Of a stretch of DNA of 64,000 nucleotides, positions 38,254 to 47,355 are shown in pieces. Where the stretch lies: NCBI GenBank assembly GCA_041739875.1, contig JBGSNA010000188.1:1-64000 (forward strand), given 5' to 3'. Origin of the DNA: JBBSJZ01 sp041739875. Lineage in GTDB: Bacteria; Planctomycetota; Planctomycetia; Pirellulales; Pirellulaceae. The notes under the pieces are model-generated. The model had not been told where the DNA came from and made no database searches. It saw nothing but the letters and a program-made list of their open reading frames with translations. Both the position numbers and the translations under genes were made by a program. Each line of letters opens with the position of its first letter. The first letter of the stretch is position 1.

Positions 38254-38297
38254 AAGCCGACCCGCAGCAATAGCTTGGTTGCGGGCCGGCTTTTTTT
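38254..38297 (+). terminator. Rho-independent terminator with no obvious gene
   Basis: AAGCCGACCCGCAGCAA pairs imperfectly with TTGGTTGCGGGCCGGCTT across a 4-base loop, and seven T residues follow (38291-38297). The nearest upstream plus-strand gene ends more than 500 bases away at 37719, so it may end that long transcript or an unannotated small one. Confidence 0.7.
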
Positions 38298-38520
38298 ATT
38301 GGCCCGCAGCTTGAGCCGATCGAGCCGTGGTGGGGCTCCGTTGGGGTTTCTTTCAATCGATTCGGGACAAATATTGCCCCTTTTTTCGATAGTCACTTCC
38401 CATCCCTGTAAAATCTGGAAAGAAGAGAGGGCCACCAAGGATCAGTTTTTGCACTTGGATCCAGCGGCGTCCTTCTCAGCGAATTTTTTCCAATTGCCTC
38501 CTCCAGAATTCACCTCGTGT

Positions 38521-39138
38521 ATGACTGTCGTTCAACGAAAAGTGTTTGTCGTTGACGATGAACGGTGCGTGCTTGACGCGATTTGCCAACTCATCGAATC
38601 CGATGGACATGAATGCCGACCGTTCACTTCCGTCGAAGAATGTTTGTCGGAAATCGATCATTCTGTCGATTGCGTCATCACGGATTTGGTGATGCCAGCG
38701 CTCAATGGAATCGAGTTGATTAATCGATTGAGCAAGAAAGGACTCTCCGTGCCCGTGGTCGTCGTCACTGGCCAGGTTGATGTACAGACGGCAGTGAGTT
38801 TGATGGAACGTGGCGTTGTAACGGTTTTGGAAAAGCCGATCAGGATGAGTCAGTTGCTCGATGCGATCGAGCGAGCAACGCGAGACTTCGATGAACGCCG
38901 TCTTCGCGACTCTGAGCGACTTGCCGTTCAAAATCAATTCAGTCGGCTGAGTACGGACGAGCAAGAGATTCTGCGTCAAATGGTGAGTGGTGCAACAAAC
39001 AAAACGATCGCTGCCCAGTTGGCGATCAGCGCGAGAACGCTCGATCGTCGTCGCCGTAGCGTTCTTGATGCAATGCAAGTGGATTCGGTGGCCGAGCTTG
39101 CCGCATTGGTCGAACGAAATCACCTCTTTGAGAGCTGA
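38521..39138 (+). CDS. FixJ/NarL-type response regulator (orphan)
   Basis: A 205-residue two-component regulator. The receiver domain (residues ~7-120) has the acidic pocket Asp12/Asp13, phospho-acceptor Asp55 in ITDLVMP and the switch Lys in LEKPI. The LuxR-type HTH (residues ~140-200) contains LSTDEQEIL and NKTIAAQLAISARTL. Start: ATG at 38521, where the receiver begins; the in-frame upstream extension passes through the terminator and is not credible. No histidine kinase lies nearby. The function is transcription control in response to an unknown signal. Confidence 0.9.
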   Translation: MTVVQRKVFVVDDERCVLDAICQLIESDGHECRPFTSVEECLSEIDHSVDCVITDLVMPALNGIELINRLSKKGLSVPVVVVTGQVDVQTAVSLMERGVVTVLEKPIRMSQLLDAIERATRDFDERRLRDSERLAVQNQFSRLSTDEQEILRQMVSGATNKTIAAQLAISARTLDRRRRSVLDAMQVDSVAELAALVERNHLFES

Positions 39139-39225
39139 CGTTTAGCCTTGCTGCACCGCAGTACGTGAGGAGTTAAACTGTTAGCGATTCCTCCCCGCCT
39201 GCTTCTCCACTCTGGTAAGCCCAAA

Positions 39226-40527
39226 ATGTTGCTCAGATCCACTTTGTTTCTGTTTTCGTCGTTGATTTGGATCGCTACGTTGTGCGTCGCGGAACCACCG
39301 AGCTCGCCGGCTTTTACGAACCTGCTTCAAGGGGACGACCTTTCTGGATGGCACGGCAACAATCCTCACCCGTTGATCAAGGTGGATGTGGACAAACGTG
39401 ATGCCTTGATTGAATCTCAACAGGCCGAGTTCCGATCCCATTGGACGGTCGACGGCAATGAGCTTGTCAATGATGGCCATGGTGCGTATGCGACGACCGA
39501 TGCGTCGTATGGCGACATTGAGTTTCGTGTCGATTTCAAGACCGTTCCATTGGCCGATAGTGGCATCTACTTACGTGGCACACCGCAAGTTCAGATATGG
39601 GACTCAACGGAGGCTGGCGGCAAGTGGAGCAAGCAAGCCGATAAAGGTTCTGGAGGGCTTTTCAACAATAGCCCAAGCGCGATTGGGCAATTACCGTTAG
39701 TTCTCGCGGATCGACCGTTTGGCGAGTGGAACCAATTTCGTATTCACCAAGTGGGCAGTCGCACGACAGTCCACTTGAACGACCAGCTTGTTGTCGACAA
39801 TGCGATTATGGAGAACTTTTGGGATCGTGCTCGACCGTTGCCTGCGACAGGCCCGATTCAATTACAGACCCACGGTGGCGAGATCCGTTGGAAGAATATC
39901 TTGGTCCGTGAGATTGGATCCGATGAAGCGAATCATTTGCTTCGCGGAATTGACGAGGCTCAAGGTTTCGTGTCTGTGTTTAACGGAACCAGTCTGGACG
40001 GTTGGCGTGGCGATGTCGAAAGCTACGAAGTTGTCGATGGTGCGATCGTTTGTCGCGAAGGGAAAGGTGGGGTCCTATTTACAGATGAAGTCTACGAAGA
40101 CTTTGTTGTGCGATTGGAGTTCCTTTTGCCTCCGGCTGGGAACAACGGTTTGGCAATCCGGTATCCAGGCAAAGGGCGTGCTGCCTATGACGGAATGACG
40201 GAGTTACAAGTCATCGACAACGATGATGCGAAGTACCGAGAACTCGACGCGCGCCAGTACCATGGCTCAGCCTACGGTATCGCGCCAGCTCACCGCGGCT
40301 ACTTGAGGCCGATCGGTGAGTGGAATTATCAAGAGGTCACTGTCGTGGGCTCCAAAATCCGCGTTGAGCTGAACGGCACAGTCATACTCGATTCCGACTT
40401 GAGCCAAGTTAGCGAATATAAAGGTGACCTTGAACATCCGGGCAAGGACTTAAAACAAGGTCACTTCGGTTTCGCTGGCCACAAAGACCCAGTCCAATTT
40501 CGTAGAATCGCGATCAAGCGACTCTAA
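39226..40527 (+). CDS. Exported DUF1080 (3-keto-disaccharide hydrolase-type) protein
   Basis: A 433-residue secreted protein with a signal peptide (residues ~4-22) and two DUF1080 domains of the concanavalin-like fold: residues ~30-240 (LLQGDDLSGWHG...SGIYLRG) and ~245-433 (SVFNGTSLDGWRG...NGLAIRY). Each opens with the F/L-x-G-x-x-L-x-G-W motif. The family is common in planctomycetes, and some members hydrolyse 3-keto-glycosides, which fits the Gfo/Idh/MocA enzymes nearby; activity here is inferred. Confidence 0.88.
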   Translation: MLLRSTLFLFSSLIWIATLCVAEPPSSPAFTNLLQGDDLSGWHGNNPHPLIKVDVDKRDALIESQQAEFRSHWTVDGNELVNDGHGAYATTDASYGDIEFRVDFKTVPLADSGIYLRGTPQVQIWDSTEAGGKWSKQADKGSGGLFNNSPSAIGQLPLVLADRPFGEWNQFRIHQVGSRTTVHLNDQLVVDNAIMENFWDRARPLPATGPIQLQTHGGEIRWKNILVREIGSDEANHLLRGIDEAQGFVSVFNGTSLDGWRGDVESYEVVDGAIVCREGKGGVLFTDEVYEDFVVRLEFLLPPAGNNGLAIRYPGKGRAAYDGMTELQVIDNDDAKYRELDARQYHGSAYGIAPAHRGYLRPIGEWNYQEVTVVGSKIRVELNGTVILDSDLSQVSEYKGDLEHPGKDLKQGHFGFAGHKDPVQFRRIAIKRL

Positions 40528-40535
40528 CAAAGAAA

Positions 40536-41375
40536 CTACAGCTCGCCACGCTTTGGAGTCGCTTGAGCGCCATTGTTCGACGTCGGAGACGAGTCGAGTG
40601 GCTCGACGGAGATTACCGTGGAGCCGTCTGGCAAGACCATGCCTGGACGAAGGTCCCCCGTGTTGCTGCCTTGGGCCGAGTTTGCACTTGGGTAGGTTTC
40701 GTCAAATCGGCCTGCCGAATATCGCTCAGCGCCAGTTACCGATGGCTGGTGTGAAAACTCGCTGTTGTAGCCTGGGACACCATAGCCTTCACTTGTCGGG
40801 CTGTCGTAGCGATAGCTTGGTTGGTAGGTGTCCGTTGGTACGTAGCCTGCAGATGGGCTTGCGTAGGTGCTGATGCCAAAGTTTGATTGATTCAGGCCGT
40901 AGCGGGATGAGTAGTATGGCGAGTAGCGGCTGCCGTATCCACGATAAGCCGAAGAATACGGATTTGCGTAATCAAACCGACCAATCGCCAAACCGCTGGT
41001 GAGTCCAAGTCCGTAGCTTCCCAAGCCGTAGTTGCTGTAACCAACCCCGCCGAGTCCTCCGTAACCGTATCCCGGACCCGGATAACCGAACGCGTCATAC
41101 CCCAGTCCACCGTAACCGAGTCCGCTGTAACCGAGCCCACCGTAACCGATGCCGTAGGGGCTTCCACGACCGATGGAAAGGCTGAAGCTGCTTCCGGAAT
41201 AGCCGCCATAGTTGCCGCCGCGATGGCCACCGGAGTAACCTCCATAATGTCCTCCGCCATGGCCGGAGTGGTGCCCGCCACCATGATGCTGTGCATGTGC
41301 CGTCGAACTAGCCAACGATAAACCTAGCGCAATGAAAGTGCCGATTGCGAGGCTACGAGTTGCGAACATCAACAT
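40536..41375 (-). CDS. Secreted Gly/Tyr-rich low-complexity protein
   Basis: A 279-residue protein from the ATG at 41375 (GGAAGAG upstream). A signal peptide ends at AHA (residues ~1-28). A His/Gly-rich part (QHHGGGHHSGHGGGH) then GY-rich repeats such as GYGGLGYSGLGYGGLGY occupy residues ~30-150. A Ser/Tyr-rich part and a less repetitive tail containing GMVLPDGSTVISVEP follow. The tail motif is seen in other planctomycete exported proteins as far as I recall. Possible roles are cell-surface structure or metal binding by the His cluster; no function is known. Confidence 0.75.
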   Translation of the reverse strand: MLMFATRSLAIGTFIALGLSLASSTAHAQHHGGGHHSGHGGGHYGGYSGGHRGGNYGGYSGSSFSLSIGRGSPYGIGYGGLGYSGLGYGGLGYDAFGYPGPGYGYGGLGGVGYSNYGLGSYGLGLTSGLAIGRFDYANPYSSAYRGYGSRYSPYYSSRYGLNQSNFGISTYASPSAGYVPTDTYQPSYRYDSPTSEGYGVPGYNSEFSHQPSVTGAERYSAGRFDETYPSANSAQGSNTGDLRPGMVLPDGSTVISVEPLDSSPTSNNGAQATPKRGEL

Positions 41376-41583
41376 TGGAGCTCTTCCCCCGAGTAGACTG
41401 GACGTTCTGTGAATCAACAGAAGCCCTTCATGAAACCATCGCGGGTGTTTTGGTCACAATCCAAAACACGCAAATGGTCCTAACCAGTAATCTTAGGCCA
41501 CACCTTACGAATGGCAAATTCGACACCTCGGGTTCTATCGTGATTGACATGAATACAAGCTGTCGCAACCATTGAAACCTCCC

Positions 41584-42792
41584 ATGTTGCACAATCGAAA
41601 CTTGCAAATTCGTCGGATCGGCGGGTTGCAGGCGATGCATCTCGTTGGTTTTTCCTTGATCGCAATCGCGAACGCCACTTGTTTGAGTTTCGCGACGGCC
41701 CAATCGGGCGAAAACGATGCTCAGCGATCCAATGGTCGCAATGTCGTTCTCGTGACGTTGGACGGGTTGCGTTGGCAGGAAGTGTTTCGCGGTGCTGACG
41801 AGCGACTTGTTTCTGTCGATGGAAAAGTCAAAGACATTCCAGCGACGCAAGCACGCTTTCTTGGTGCCAGCGCGAATGACCGACGCCAGACATTAATGCC
41901 TTTTTTTTGGTCGACAGTTGCAGCCCAGGGGATTGTGTTTGGCGACCCAGACAAGGGCTCGTCCGCTCGGGTGACGAATACGCATCATTTCTCGTATCCC
42001 GGCTATAACGAGATTCTCTGTGGCTTTGCGGACCCGAAGGTCGACTCGAACGCCAAGAAGTACAATGAAAACGTTACGGTACTGGAGTGGTTGAACCGGA
42101 AAACCGAGTTTGCTGGGCATGTTGCCGCGTTTTGTTCTTGGGATGTGTTTCCTTACATCATCAACGACAAACGCAGCGGAATTCTTGTTAACGCAGGCTG
42201 GGCGGACACTTCAAGAACCGTCGACGAACCGTTTCGCAGTCAGCTGAAACAGCTCGATGATCTTGCGAACGAAGTGCCGCGTCTTTGGCCCGGCGTGCGG
42301 TACGATTATTTCACTTGGCGTGCTGCTGAAACCTACGTGCGGGCAAAGCAGCCACGAGTCCTCTATGTCTCTTTGGGCGAGACCGATGATTGGGCACACG
42401 AGGGCCGCTATGATCTTTATCTCGAATCCGCCCAGCGGAACGATGATTACATTCGCCGACTCTGGGAAACGATCCAATCGATTCCGCAATACCGCGACAA
42501 CACAACGCTCATCATCACGACGGATCACGGTCGCGGCGATGGTCGCGGAGAATGGACATCACATAGTAATCAAATAGCTGGCTGTGACATGATCTGGATC
42601 GCCATGCTCGGTGCGGACTCAAGCCCCCAGTCATCCCAAGGCGTCCATGCGACCCAGTCGCAAGTTGCCGCGACTGTCGCAGCGTGCCTTGGTTTGGATT
42701 TTGCCGCCGAGAATGCTGGCGTTGCGAACGCATTACCGATCGTCTTCACCGCTAACGAGGCGTCCGTTACCGCTGAGGGGAAATCGCCATGA
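41584..42792 (+). CDS. Exported alkaline-phosphatase-superfamily protein (phosphodiesterase-like)
   Basis: A 402-residue protein from the ATG at 41584; a later ATG at 41635 would give a cleaner signal peptide (HLVGFSLIAIANATCLSFATAQ). The core has VLVTLDGLRWQEVF, with the metal-binding Asp, HHFSYPGYNEIL where a Ser/Thr nucleophile would sit, LGETDDWAHEG and TTDHGRGD, all features of the nucleotide pyrophosphatase/phosphodiesterase branch. It may cleave phosphodiesters or phosphonates outside the cell. Its TGA overlaps the ATG of the redoxin gene (ATGA), so the pair is translationally coupled. Confidence 0.82.
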   Translation: MLHNRNLQIRRIGGLQAMHLVGFSLIAIANATCLSFATAQSGENDAQRSNGRNVVLVTLDGLRWQEVFRGADERLVSVDGKVKDIPATQARFLGASANDRRQTLMPFFWSTVAAQGIVFGDPDKGSSARVTNTHHFSYPGYNEILCGFADPKVDSNAKKYNENVTVLEWLNRKTEFAGHVAAFCSWDVFPYIINDKRSGILVNAGWADTSRTVDEPFRSQLKQLDDLANEVPRLWPGVRYDYFTWRAAETYVRAKQPRVLYVSLGETDDWAHEGRYDLYLESAQRNDDYIRRLWETIQSIPQYRDNTTLIITTDHGRGDGRGEWTSHSNQIAGCDMIWIAMLGADSSPQSSQGVHATQSQVAATVAACLGLDFAAENAGVANALPIVFTANEASVTAEGKSP

Positions 42793-43418
42793 TTTGTCGA
42801 TTGTTGTCGTTGGTCGTTCTTCAGACAGCGTTGCTGTTGCCGCTTGCATGCGCAGGAGAGTTCAATCGCGTTTTGAATCTTGGCGATACCATTCCGAAAT
42901 GGTCGGGCTTGGTTGGCATCGACGATGAAAAGCATTCGTTCGATGAAGTCACTGGCGCGAAAGTCGTGATAGTCGTTTTTACGTGCAACTCATGTCCGTA
43001 CGCGGTTGACGTCGAAGACCGCTTGCTCGAATTGGATCGCAAGTATCGTGAGAGCGGTGTTCAAATTTTAGCGATCAACGTCAACACCGATGAGGAAGAT
43101 TCGCTGGATGCGATGAAGGCTCGAGCGAAAGACAAGGAGTTCCGTTTTGGTTACCTATACGATCCCACGCAAAAAATAGCGAGAGATTTTGGGGCGACAC
43201 GCACGCCTGAATTTTTTGTTTTCGATAGCCAACGCGAACTGATTTATCAAGGGTCATTCGACGATAGTCCTGACGGAAAGTCGGTGACGAACCGCTACGT
43301 CGAGAATGCGATCCAAGCGACGCTCGGTTCTGGTGCCATCGAAGTGAAGGAGACCGCGCCGATCGGTTGCAATATTCGCTTTGAGCGTGTGCGCCGTTCA
43401 CGAACGCCAGCCCGATAG
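42789..43418 (+). CDS. Exported redoxin/thioredoxin-like protein
   Basis: A 209-residue thiol-disulfide or peroxiredoxin-type protein. A signal peptide (residues 1-22) precedes a redoxin domain with the CxxC pair CNSCP (Cys66, Cys69) and the cis-Pro region FGATRTPEFFVF. It resembles the thioredoxin-family proteins that planctomycetes export. It overlaps the preceding phosphodiesterase-like gene by ATGA; the link might be redox care of that exported enzyme, which is inference. Confidence 0.87.
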   Translation: MICRLLSLVVLQTALLLPLACAGEFNRVLNLGDTIPKWSGLVGIDDEKHSFDEVTGAKVVIVVFTCNSCPYAVDVEDRLLELDRKYRESGVQILAINVNTDEEDSLDAMKARAKDKEFRFGYLYDPTQKIARDFGATRTPEFFVFDSQRELIYQGSFDDSPDGKSVTNRYVENAIQATLGSGAIEVKETAPIGCNIRFERVRRSRTPAR

Positions 43419-43433
43419 AAAGAACACAGCCAT

Positions 43434-44717
43434 TCAGCGGTCTGACTCGAGTCGTTGCCGCGCCTCGTTCGCCCAAGGGCTGTTGGGGGCGCCGTCGAGG
43501 AATCGGCGCCAATGGTAATTCGCCTCAGTGCGACGATCGAGTTGATCGAGAGTCTGGGCCAGACTGAAATGAACGTCGGGGTAGTCTTCATGCAATGTGA
43601 GCGCACCGCGGAACGCGGCCACGGCTAAGTCGAGTCGGCCTGATTCTGCGAGTACGTTTCCTAAACTCGCTCTCGCTTCCACGTATTCTGGATCAAGTTC
43701 GACCGACATGAAGTAGCGTTCTAACGCAGCGACCAATTCTCCGCTGCGGTAAAGCAATTCACCCAGTTGAAATGAGATGTCGGCTCGAGCTCCATCACGA
43801 GCTAGAATCGCATGATAGTAGTCAATCGCTGATTGGATATCGCCGCAATCTTCGGCACGATGAGCAGCCTCCAATAAATCATCGTGTTCGGCCGCGTCGT
43901 CATTTAGCGGGAACTCAGTCGCATCACGTCGTGTGATTGACAAAATCGACGGAGACTCGGAGGCGTTCTCGAGAGCCTCCGCTGATCCTGGCTCCAAGGC
44001 ATCAAAGTCGATTCGCAACTGGCCACCGGGCTCGACGAGTCCTTCCCCTTGTCGAAGAAGGACGTGCTTTCCTTCGACCAAGATATTCAACTGATCGAGC
44101 GGTCGACGAAGATCGGGTAAGTACTCCACTAACTCGACCAAACGACGTTCGATCGCTTGCGGGCTCGCGCCGGCAGCGACCCATTGAGCCAACCGTCTCG
44201 CTGTGGCGACTTCTGAAAAATCAAAATACGGCAAGCGATGCAGTGTGCGAACTGGCGTGATCAATCCCAGACGCTGCCAACGTCGAACCACGCGAACAGA
44301 CACTCCGAGTAAATGCGCCAACATCACAGGTGTGTAGTATCGACGAATGGAATGTTCTAGCTCGACTAGTCCTAGCCGATGCCAGAGTTCGGTCTCGTGC
44401 AGCACTTCGACACGTCCTGCTGCCGACGCCTCGCGAATTTCTGGCGTGATCCATTCGGCCTCGGCAACCGGTGATTCCTCGGCACCGATCACCACCCAAT
44501 CCATTTCCGCGTCGTGTCGGTCGACAACGATGGCGGAGTAAGACCGCAGCAAGTTCGTTGCTTCACGATGGTTCATGCCACCAAAACGACCCACCAGCGC
44601 GATGCGCTTTGCGGCCACTGGCGACGAACGATCTCCATCGACATTTTCGTCGCCAAGCACATCGTCAACGTCACCGAGGTCTTCCGTGGTTTCATCAGTC
44701 GTGTCGCTGTCAAACAT
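43434..44717 (-). CDS. BRCT-MerR-TPR multidomain protein
   Basis: A 427-residue cytoplasmic protein with an unusual order of domains. Residues 1-33 are acidic. Residues ~36-115 look like a BRCT fold (ALVGRFGGMNHREATNLL, then DWVVIG and a closing HETELWHRL). Residues ~126-196 are a MerR-type helix-turn-helix (YYTPVMLAHLLGVSVRVVRRWQRLGLI). A linker follows, and ~290-425 are four or so TPR repeats. MerR implies DNA binding, BRCT binding of phosphoprotein or DNA ends, and TPR protein binding. The function is unknown. Start: ATG at 44717. It is divergent from rnpB. Confidence 0.78.
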   Translation of the reverse strand: MFDSDTTDETTEDLGDVDDVLGDENVDGDRSSPVAAKRIALVGRFGGMNHREATNLLRSYSAIVVDRHDAEMDWVVIGAEESPVAEAEWITPEIREASAAGRVEVLHETELWHRLGLVELEHSIRRYYTPVMLAHLLGVSVRVVRRWQRLGLITPVRTLHRLPYFDFSEVATARRLAQWVAAGASPQAIERRLVELVEYLPDLRRPLDQLNILVEGKHVLLRQGEGLVEPGGQLRIDFDALEPGSAEALENASESPSILSITRRDATEFPLNDDAAEHDDLLEAAHRAEDCGDIQSAIDYYHAILARDGARADISFQLGELLYRSGELVAALERYFMSVELDPEYVEARASLGNVLAESGRLDLAVAAFRGALTLHEDYPDVHFSLAQTLDQLDRRTEANYHWRRFLDGAPNSPWANEARQRLESDR

Positions 44718-44821
44718 TTCCGGATTCTATGTCATGAATGCCCACGAATTCTATGCCCAGTCCATGAACCTTGCGGGCGGTGGGTTGTGTCTTGCCGTGT
44801 GACGAGTCATTCTCGGGGATA

Positions 44822-45243
<422 letters not shown>

Positions 45244-45259
45244 TTTTTTCTTGTTTAAT

Positions 45260-46414
45260 TTAGCGAATCAAAGCCACTTCGATTTCCAAACCCGGTCCGA
45301 AGCCGAGCATTAGCCATGGTTTGGGTCGTCCAATCGCTGCGAACTGTTGCAGAATAAACAGCATCGTTGCGCTCGACATGTTCCCGTGCAAAGCGAGCAC
45401 CTCACGCGAAACAGAGAGGATGCTCGAATCAAAGTCGAGAGCGGCTTCAACGGCAGTCAAGATTCTTGCTCCGCCCGGGTGAACGGCCCAACCGCCGATC
45501 GATTCGATTGATTCGCCGTGTTTGCCCAGCCAGTCCGTGAGGAATGCTCGCAGACCATTTTCGATTAAGCCGGGGACGGTCGCAGCTAATGTCATCTCAA
45601 ATCCGTTGTCACCAATGCGCCACGTCATCGAATCGCGGCTATCGGCGATCAAGCATGATCCTGTTCCCGCAATTGATCCTAGCGAAGTGTGAACTTGGTG
45701 AGCTGAGCCGTTGCCATTGGAACGGCCGTTTGCACTCCCATTTCGTGCTGATGTTTTACTCTCGGAGTTCGCAATCACGAGTGAGCCGCTGCCGTCGGCA
45801 AAGAGTGCCCCCGAAACGATCCGGTCCGCGTCAAAACCGTATTGGTAATGCAAGCTGCAAAGCTCCACACTCGTCATCAAGACTTTAGCGGATGGATCTG
45901 CAGCAACTAAACCTCGCGCCGCACGCATCCCGTTGATGCTGCCATGGCACCCCATGAAACCAACCTGGACTCGCTCCGTTGTGTTGGATAAACCGAGTCC
46001 ATCGATCAAATTAATGTCGATTCCCGGTGCACTAAAGCCTGTGCATGTGACGGTAACCAAGTGCGTGATCTCGCTTGCAGCAACACCCGACTGTTCGAGT
46101 GCGTTGCGAGCAGAGGCCATGGCGAGAATGGGGGCTTCGACCGCAAAACGATCCCCGCGATGACTTGTGGTCGGACCGCGGTCCTCTGGCCCAGTTGATG
46201 GGGCGTAGAACGTTTGAGTGACCTGATCGTCGGGAGCTTCTTCAAGCAACACACTGCCACGCGTCTGGACGCCACTGCGGCGAAACAACGCTTCAAGTTT
46301 ACGTGACTGAGACGCGTCTTCACACGACGCCAAACTCGCATACTTCGCCGCCGTGCGTATATCGAGACGGTGTCGTGGGGTGGCAAGACCGAGCCCCAAA
46401 ATTTCTGCGGACAT
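45260..46414 (-). CDS. Type III polyketide synthase (chalcone/stilbene synthase family)
   Basis: A 384-residue ketosynthase homodimer type that extends an acyl-CoA with malonyl-CoA units. The catalytic triad is visible as Cys156 (GFMGCHG), His312 (AVHPGGARIL) and Asn345 (HGNMSSATM), and the family ending GFGPGLEIE is present. An inserted Asn/Gly/Ser-rich loop (residues ~221-241) lies between the halves. Bacterial members make alkylpyrones or alkylresorcinols; the product here is unknown. A methyltransferase gene lies 209 bases upstream on the same strand, which suggests a methylated product. Confidence 0.93.
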   Translation of the reverse strand: MSAEILGLGLATPRHRLDIRTAAKYASLASCEDASQSRKLEALFRRSGVQTRGSVLLEEAPDDQVTQTFYAPSTGPEDRGPTTSHRGDRFAVEAPILAMASARNALEQSGVAASEITHLVTVTCTGFSAPGIDINLIDGLGLSNTTERVQVGFMGCHGSINGMRAARGLVAADPSAKVLMTSVELCSLHYQYGFDADRIVSGALFADGSGSLVIANSESKTSARNGSANGRSNGNGSAHQVHTSLGSIAGTGSCLIADSRDSMTWRIGDNGFEMTLAATVPGLIENGLRAFLTDWLGKHGESIESIGGWAVHPGGARILTAVEAALDFDSSILSVSREVLALHGNMSSATMLFILQQFAAIGRPKPWLMLGFGPGLEIEVALIR

Positions 46415-46623
46415 TCAAACATTCCTGACGATACGTCATCGCCCAGGAATCGACCCGACCGACGTTAATTCACACAACATATGTGCACCAAGACAGTGCC
46501 TCAATCAAGCAAGTATGCACTGACTACCGGCACTTCGTCGAGGCGTAATGCGAGTAAGGTCCGATTATCTACTATGACCCCTCTGATGGAAGCCGAATGT
46601 GGGAAGTTGACGGTCACCTATTT

Positions 46624-47355
46624 TCAAGCAAAAGCGGGTGATGCCACGAACTCAACCGAATCCTCGATCGTCAAAACAAAGTGTGAAGTTAGCAAATGAC
46701 GACTCCGCACCGGTCGAAACAACGCAGACTCAGCGAGCTGTATGAACTCGTTTCTCGTGTAGGCCCCCCGAATGCTAGACGAGATGTCGTGATGGACGAC
46801 GGTGGACCGGGACACCACTCTTGATGCGATTTGCATCAACGACAAATTCAGTCGACTGCGTTTCCAATCACACACAACCACTGCTCTCGAAGCTGAAGCT
46901 TGCATCGACTGCAATAAGCGGATGACGTGCTGGTCGTCCAGTCGATGGACAAATTGCGTGCACGTCACCACATCAAACCCCGACGGCAATGGCTCGCTCA
47001 AGCAGTCTCGTTTTAGCGATCCTAACTCAACGCCGAGTTTTCTCGATGCTGTTTGCTGCGTCTCGATAGCGATTTCATTGCCATCGAGCGTCGTGATCTG
47101 CATCGCTAATCGGTCTCGCTTGGCCATCAGCGCCCAGGCGAGCGCCAAGTCACCACCTCCGCTTGCAATATCCAGCACGCGTAGCGGTCGCCCAGCCACC
47201 AAGCAAGCATGTCGAACCAACTCTGAATAGATCACGGTAGTGATTCGACTGAGCCGATTCAGTCGTGCAAATCCGGACAGCGCCAGTCGTTGTTCAGCTT
47301 CAGACAATTCCGGGGCTTGCATACGAAACGGTTCGACAGAGCGGATTAACGTCAT
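46624..47355 (-). CDS. SAM-dependent methyltransferase
   Basis: A 243-residue class I methyltransferase from the ATG at 47355, which overlaps the DUF4416 stop as ATGA. Motif I is VLDIASGGGDLA, with an acidic residue in TTLDGNEIAIE and a motif IV-like CTQFVHRLDD. It likely modifies a small molecule; location beside a type III polyketide synthase makes O- or C-methylation of the polyketide plausible (such pairs are known in bacteria). A longer reading to 47481 runs into the DUF4416 coding region and is rejected. Confidence 0.85.
   Translation of the reverse strand: MTLIRSVEPFRMQAPELSEAEQRLALSGFARLNRLSRITTVIYSELVRHACLVAGRPLRVLDIASGGGDLALAWALMAKRDRLAMQITTLDGNEIAIETQQTASRKLGVELGSLKRDCLSEPLPSGFDVVTCTQFVHRLDDQHVIRLLQSMQASASRAVVVCDWKRSRLNLSLMQIASRVVSRSTVVHHDISSSIRGAYTRNEFIQLAESALFRPVRSRHLLTSHFVLTIEDSVEFVASPAFA

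Noticed and set aside
38476..39123. Minus-strand 215-residue open frame
   Set aside because: Antisense to the response regulator; no family signal.
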